From Pseudomonadota bacterium (GTDB taxonomy: Bacteria; Pseudomonadota; Alphaproteobacteria; Rhizobiales; Beijerinckiaceae): DNA of 9,822 nt. Made by a program: the position numbers and the translations under genes. Positions 6,579-9,822 of the stretch are shown one piece after another (the first letter of the stretch is position 1; the number at the start of each line of letters is the position of its first letter). Below the pieces are notes generated by a model. The model worked only from the letters and a program-made list of their open reading frames with translations. It made no database searches and was not told the DNA's origin. The stretch covers positions 1 to 9,822 of the forward strand of contig JAKANG010000015.1 in assembly GCA_021812505.1 (NCBI GenBank), written 5' to 3'.

Positions 6579-7786
6579 GAGGCCGCCCTGACGCGCGGCG
6601 CGGCGCGGCGGCGCAACATGTCCTGGAAGGCGGCAAAAATCTTCGTCATCTGCGGCGGCTTGTAGGGAAAGAGGTCTTGCGGATCGAGCGCATGGACGAT
6701 CATCGCCGTGCCGGCCTCGAAGATCAACAGCTGGCCGTCGCGCGTCTCGGCGCAATCGAGGAGGACGTAATCGAGCCCCGCGCGTTGCGCGACCGCCTCG
6801 AAGGCGCGCGCATGGCGGCGGGCGAAATCGGCGTCGAAATTGGCCATGAACTTCGCCTCCTCCGCGCGATGGACGGGACTGTCCATCATGTCGGCGTTGA
6901 GATAATGAACCATCCAGCGCGGCGAAACCGCCATATGGACAGCGAAGGGCGCGCCTTCGATCAGGACGATTCGGGATTTTCGGAAAAGCCCGTCCGCGCT
7001 GCGGTAATCGACAAAGGGCGCGACATAATGGGCCGGACCATCGGTTTCGGCGAGATAAAAATCGAGATCGGAACGGCTTTCGATCTTGCGCAGGCCGTCG
7101 CCGGCATGGGAGCCGGCCGGCCGGGCGATGAAGGGAAAGCCGAGCCCCTCGGCTTTCGCGAGCGTCTCGCTGTCGAGCCGTCGTGTCTTCGGGACGAGGA
7201 CGCCGGGCGCGTCGCGCATGAGTTCGGAAAAGCCGTCGCGGGTCAGCGCCGCGATTCTTTCAGGGGCGTTGACGAGCGGGCGCGGCCAGAAGGGCTCCGC
7301 CGCCGCGAGTTTTTCGAGCAGCGGCAGATTGGCGTCGGATTCCGCGACGGCGACAAAGGCGACGTCATGATCGGGAAGAATTTCTGGCAGGGATTGGTCG
7401 GGCGCCAGATAAAAGGCGTCGAGGGCGACGTCGCTTTGTTCGAGCAGGAATTCAAGCGGCGTATTGGCCATGAAATCGCCCGGCGCCATCAGGGCGAGCC
7501 GGCGCAGGGGCGCGGCGCTCGTCCGGGCGTGCGTGAAATGGCGAGCGCGGCGCAAGGCGTCGGCCTGGAGCGCGATGCGATTGGCGCCGTTGCCCAGAAC
7601 CTGCTGGACGGTCGAAAGATCGAGCCAGGCCGCCGCGTCGCCGCCGTCGCGTTCGATGCGCGCGACGAGCTGGGAAACGACGGCTGTGAAATCGCCGCGC
7701 CGCATGGCGTGGCGGGTGATCGCCGCGAGGCCGACCAAAGGCGCCGAGGCCGTCGCGACGCCGGAATTGGAAATCGAAAAACGCAA
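6575..7786 (-). CDS. ATP-grasp ligase-like protein with TPR-like N-terminal region
   Basis: Probably joins a carboxylate to an amine or similar acceptor using ATP; the substrates are unknown. The 403 residues begin with a helical, TPR-like part (about 18-84, DAAAWLDLSTVQQVLG). A pre-ATP-grasp Rossmann-like section follows (about 95-200), then the ATP-grasp core: PFIARPAGSHAGDG (218-231, glycine-rich ATP loop), FRKSRIVLIEGAPFAVHMA (268-286), YVLLDCAE (340-347, Asp344) and LIFEAGTAM (354-362, Glu357). Two positions differ from textbook ATP-grasp enzymes: Arg222 where Lys is usual, and E-A-G where the metal-binding E-x-N is usual. The start is TTG at 7786-7784, preceded by AAGGAG at a 6-base spacing and lying 26 bases after the upstream stop. 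An ATG at 7843 would add 19 residues but overlaps the upstream gene by 31 bases and has no ribosome site. It ends inside the decarboxylase start (4-base overlap), so the two are translationally coupled. Fold confidence is good, function low. Confidence 0.8.
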   Translation of the reverse strand: MRFSISNSGVATASAPLVGLAAITRHAMRRGDFTAVVSQLVARIERDGGDAAAWLDLSTVQQVLGNGANRIALQADALRRARHFTHARTSAAPLRRLALMAPGDFMANTPLEFLLEQSDVALDAFYLAPDQSLPEILPDHDVAFVAVAESDANLPLLEKLAAAEPFWPRPLVNAPERIAALTRDGFSELMRDAPGVLVPKTRRLDSETLAKAEGLGFPFIARPAGSHAGDGLRKIESRSDLDFYLAETDGPAHYVAPFVDYRSADGLFRKSRIVLIEGAPFAVHMAVSPRWMVHYLNADMMDSPVHRAEEAKFMANFDADFARRHARAFEAVAQRAGLDYVLLDCAETRDGQLLIFEAGTAMIVHALDPQDLFPYKPPQMTKIFAAFQDMLRRRAAPRVRAAS

Positions 7787-7792
7787 GACGCT

Positions 7793-7798
7793 CTCCTT
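7793..7798 (-). promoter_or_regulatory. Strong Shine-Dalgarno (AAGGAG) that sets the TTG start of the ATP-grasp gene
   Basis: Read on the minus strand, GAAGGAGAG (7799-7791) ends five bases before TTG at 7786-7784. It is the best ribosome-binding sequence seen ahead of any gene in the window. It lies in the gap after the PLP gene's stop (7813), where coding constraint from that gene is absent, which supports it as the real start signal. Confidence 0.7.
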
Positions 7799-7812
7799 CG
7801 CTTCGCCGCCCG

Positions 7813-9285
7813 TCAGGGGCGCGCGTTCAACAAAAAGGTCCATTTGGCGAACAGGGCCGAGAGATCGGCGGCGAGGGGCGCGAGCGCGCGTTCGAACGGA
7901 ACGCCCGAGCCGCAGAGCGCGGCAATGTCGCTGACTGTCGGCGCGCCGAGGCAGACGCGCAGGGCCTGATCCGGCCCGATCGCCACGGCCTGGCCGACAT
8001 GGAAGACGCGCGCGGCCTCGCCCCAGGCGCCGGCCGGCCGCCGCAGGGCGCGCTGGAGCTCCGCCGCCTGTTCGGCCGAACGAGGCGCGGCGATGGGCAG
8101 GATTGTCCGCGCCCAGGCCGACCCGCCGCTCGCCTCGTCGAGAAGTCTCAATCCGGCCTGACCGGCGCGTTCGATCGCGAGCGCGCGAAAATTCCGCGCG
8201 ATCTTTTCGGCGAGCGCCGGAGGAACAGCGGCAAAAGTCGCCATTTCGGCGAGCGCGGCCTCCCAGCGCAGGCCGAGCCCAATATTGGCGTGGCAGGCAA
8301 AGCCTTCCGAACCGCCGCGCAGACAAGCGGGCCAGTCGTAACGAGCGGTTTGCGCGGCCACTCCCTCCGGCAGGCGGAAATTCTTCAGCCGCGCGCGCAA
8401 ACAGTCAGGGAACAGCACCGCGCCGCAGAAGGGCGGGCCGCAGAAAAATTTGGAGCCGGTGACCGCGACCAGAAAGCCGCGATCGAGCAATTCGCCGATG
8501 CGCGATGGCGAGCCGCGCATCTGGCAGCAATCGGCCAACACGAAAACTCTTCCGGGCGCGCCTTCGCGCAATTTTGACGCGGCGGCGCGGGAGAAGCCGG
8601 AAAGGCCGGTCTTGGACACTTCGAGCAGATGGGCGATGACGGCGCGGCCCTGCGCCAGAGCGGCCTCGGCCTTGACCAGAACTTCGGCGTCGACTTCACT
8701 GGCTGAGCGCGGAAAACCGCCCGGCCCCCGGATTTCGACGCGCTCGACCCTTATATCTCGATCTTCCCAGCCGGCCAGCCGGCGATGGCGCGCGGAAGAT
8801 TGGAAATGCAGGCCGCCGGCCGCGAGGGGAACGCCGCGCCCGGTCTCGCCCGGCCCTACCACGATATTGGTGATGGGACGGGCGGCGGCCGCATCGTCCG
8901 CGATCGCCAGCGCCGCCAATTCGGCGTCGGTGCCCGAGGCGGTCAGGATCGCCTCTCCCGCCCCGGCGAACGCGGCGACGCGGCGGCGGATGTCGTCGAA
9001 CCAGGCGGGAAAGCATTGGCGCTCGCGCGGGTCGTGGCAATGGAGGCGCCGCCAGGCCGTCGCGGCGGCCCGCCATCCGCGCGGGGTGATCGTGGAAGCG
9101 GTCGAAGAGGAAAAGAAGGTTTCGTCCGGCGCGGGCCGCGCGGTAAGGCCGTAACGATTGCGCCCGCTCACCGGATCGGCGACGAGGCGCTCGTCGCCCC
9201 CGGAGAGCAGCGCGGCGGCGAGGCCCGCGTCGCGCGCGCGTGTCGCCTCGCAGAGCGCAGGGGTCTTTGTCGCGGTGAGAAACAT
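7813..9285 (-). CDS. PLP-dependent enzyme of fold type I (class V aminotransferase/desulfurase-like), specificity unknown
   Basis: A 490-residue cytoplasmic PLP enzyme that I cannot assign to a named family. ILTASGTDAELAALA (113-127) fits the cofactor-phosphate loop. VFVLADCCQMRG (247-258) places Asp252 for the pyridine nitrogen. VTGSKFFCGPPFCGAVLFP (275-293) gives Lys279 as the Schiff-base lysine, in the class V style in which a G-x-K is followed by a GP-rich strand. A C-terminal small domain follows (about 345-485). Four cysteines (253, 254, 282, 287) cluster around the predicted active site. ATG at 9285 is used: the frame is closed upstream by the thioredoxin gene's stop at 9361, and the family-like region begins soon after residue 20. 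Its SD is weak (GGGCGA). It sits 75 bases after the thioredoxin-like gene and 26 bases before the ATP-grasp gene, so an operon is likely. Transamination, desulfuration, racemisation or beta-elimination are all open. Confidence 0.82.
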   Translation of the reverse strand: MFLTATKTPALCEATRARDAGLAAALLSGGDERLVADPVSGRNRYGLTARPAPDETFFSSSTASTITPRGWRAAATAWRRLHCHDPRERQCFPAWFDDIRRRVAAFAGAGEAILTASGTDAELAALAIADDAAAARPITNIVVGPGETGRGVPLAAGGLHFQSSARHRRLAGWEDRDIRVERVEIRGPGGFPRSASEVDAEVLVKAEAALAQGRAVIAHLLEVSKTGLSGFSRAAASKLREGAPGRVFVLADCCQMRGSPSRIGELLDRGFLVAVTGSKFFCGPPFCGAVLFPDCLRARLKNFRLPEGVAAQTARYDWPACLRGGSEGFACHANIGLGLRWEAALAEMATFAAVPPALAEKIARNFRALAIERAGQAGLRLLDEASGGSAWARTILPIAAPRSAEQAAELQRALRRPAGAWGEAARVFHVGQAVAIGPDQALRVCLGAPTVSDIAALCGSGVPFERALAPLAADLSALFAKWTFLLNARP

Positions 9286-9360
9286 GGTCGCCCGATCCGT
9301 CGCGACGCGCCGCGATGGATCGGCCGTCCTTCCGATTGAGAAGAACGCGCCAGACTTGCG

Positions 9361-9822
9361 TCAGGCTGTCGCGGAAGGCTTCCACTTGATCGAGCAGCCG
9401 ATCGAGGGCGTCTGATCGTCGGGGATTTCATTGGTCGCCGCGATCTGGCGCATGGCGACGAGCAATTCGCGGCGCGCGCCGGGCGGCGGCGGATCCCTGC
9501 GGCCCTCGTCGAGACGGCCGCGATATTTCAGCTTGCCGTCGGCGCCATAGCCGAAGAAATCCGGGGTGCAGACCGCGCCATAGGCCCGCGCGACCTGCTG
9601 CGATTCGTCGTGCAGATAGGGGAAGGGCAGCGCGTGCTGTTGGGCAAATTCCTTCATCTTGGGAAACGAATCGTCGGGATAGGCCGCGGCGTCGTTGGAG
9701 CAGATGGCGGCGAAGCCGATCCCCTCCGCCATCAGCGCGCGGGCGTCCTTCACCAGGCGGTCGAGAACCGCGAGCACATAGGGGCAATGATTGCAGATGA
9801 AGACGACCACGGTTCCTTTCGG
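9361..9822 (-). CDS. Thioredoxin-fold redoxin family protein (5' end outside window)
   Basis: Thiol-dependent redox protein of the AhpC/TSA-Redoxin superfamily. 153 residues are visible and the frame is open to the right edge: codons Pro-Lys-Gly-Thr precede the GTG at 9810, which is therefore internal. The active-site strand reads VVVFICNHCPYV, giving a CNHC redox pair in place of the CGPC of classical thioredoxin. The cis-Pro region is AVCTPDFFGYGADG, followed by the KLKYRGRLDEG strand typical of the family. The C-terminus ends with PSIGCSIKWK, a conserved tail of this subgroup, so the 3' end is intact. The family is usually about 185-190 residues, so roughly 30-40 N-terminal residues are missing. 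It is the first gene of the leftward block seen here; whether it belongs to the same pathway as the next three genes or only shares their transcript cannot be decided. Peroxidase or disulfide reductase roles are possible. Confidence 0.9.
   Translation of the reverse strand, partial: PKGTVVVFICNHCPYVLAVLDRLVKDARALMAEGIGFAAICSNDAAAYPDDSFPKMKEFAQQHALPFPYLHDESQQVARAYGAVCTPDFFGYGADGKLKYRGRLDEGRRDPPPPGARRELLVAMRQIAATNEIPDDQTPSIGCSIKWKPSATA

Noticed and set aside
5670..6665. 331-codon plus-strand open frame antisense to the decarboxylase
   Set aside because: Mirror reading of a gene with intact PLP motifs; no domain or ribosome site.
6579..6755. N-terminal extension of the decarboxylase frame up to an ATG at 6755
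   Set aside because: The extra 59 residues are Arg/Ala-rich, do not resemble the family and lie wholly inside the ATP-grasp coding sequence. The GTG at 6578 with its GTGA overlap is better.
6677..7969. 430-codon plus-strand open frame antisense to the ATP-grasp gene
   Set aside because: Arg/Gly/Glu-rich shadow frame; the minus-strand product carries the recognisable fold.
7844..8326. N-terminal extension of the ATP-grasp frame up to 8326
   Set aside because: About 160 low-complexity Arg-rich residues read out of frame through the PLP gene; they show no domain features.
8696..9385. 229-codon minus-strand frame overlapping the start of the PLP gene and the gap before it
   Set aside because: Arg-rich, out of frame with the PLP enzyme, whose cofactor motifs are in the other frame.

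Overview
This is a gene-dense, GC-rich bacterial window with strongly third-position-GC codon usage. The best guess is an alphaproteobacterium of the Hyphomicrobiales (Rhizobiales), perhaps near Beijerinckiaceae/Methylocystaceae. That placement rests on protein style and composition only, because no rRNA or other marker gene is present. There are seven protein genes, two of them cut by the window edges. I found no RNA genes, CRISPR arrays, insertion sequences or prophage genes.

Left, plus strand (1-5150). The window opens inside an aldehyde dehydrogenase of the coniferyl-aldehyde dehydrogenase type; only its C-terminal 208 residues are present. A 144-base gap follows that contains a 14-base palindrome and a larger GC-rich inverted repeat. 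Next is a two-gene tripartite-efflux unit: an RND inner-membrane permease (774-3917) and its HlyD-type periplasmic adaptor (3939-5150). The permease comes first, and no outer-membrane channel gene is in the window. The permease keeps the paired TM4 aspartates but has alanine where AcrB-type pumps have the proton-relay lysine of TM10.

Right, minus strand (5160-9822, read right to left). A thioredoxin-fold protein (cut by the right edge) is followed by three closely packed genes: a fold-type-I PLP enzyme of unrecognised specificity, an ATP-grasp ligase-like protein with a TPR-like N-terminus, and a group II PLP-dependent amino acid decarboxylase. The last two overlap by four bases (GTGA). The ATP-grasp gene probably starts at a TTG codon behind a near-perfect Shine-Dalgarno sequence. 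The two gene blocks converge, with nine bases between their stop codons.

How they may work together. The permease and adaptor form one export machine. The PLP enzyme, ATP-grasp protein and decarboxylase have the composition of a small biosynthetic pathway, in which one enzyme remodels an amino acid, one makes an amide-type bond and one makes an amine. I do not recognise this trio as a named pathway. It is the part of the window most likely to be undescribed.
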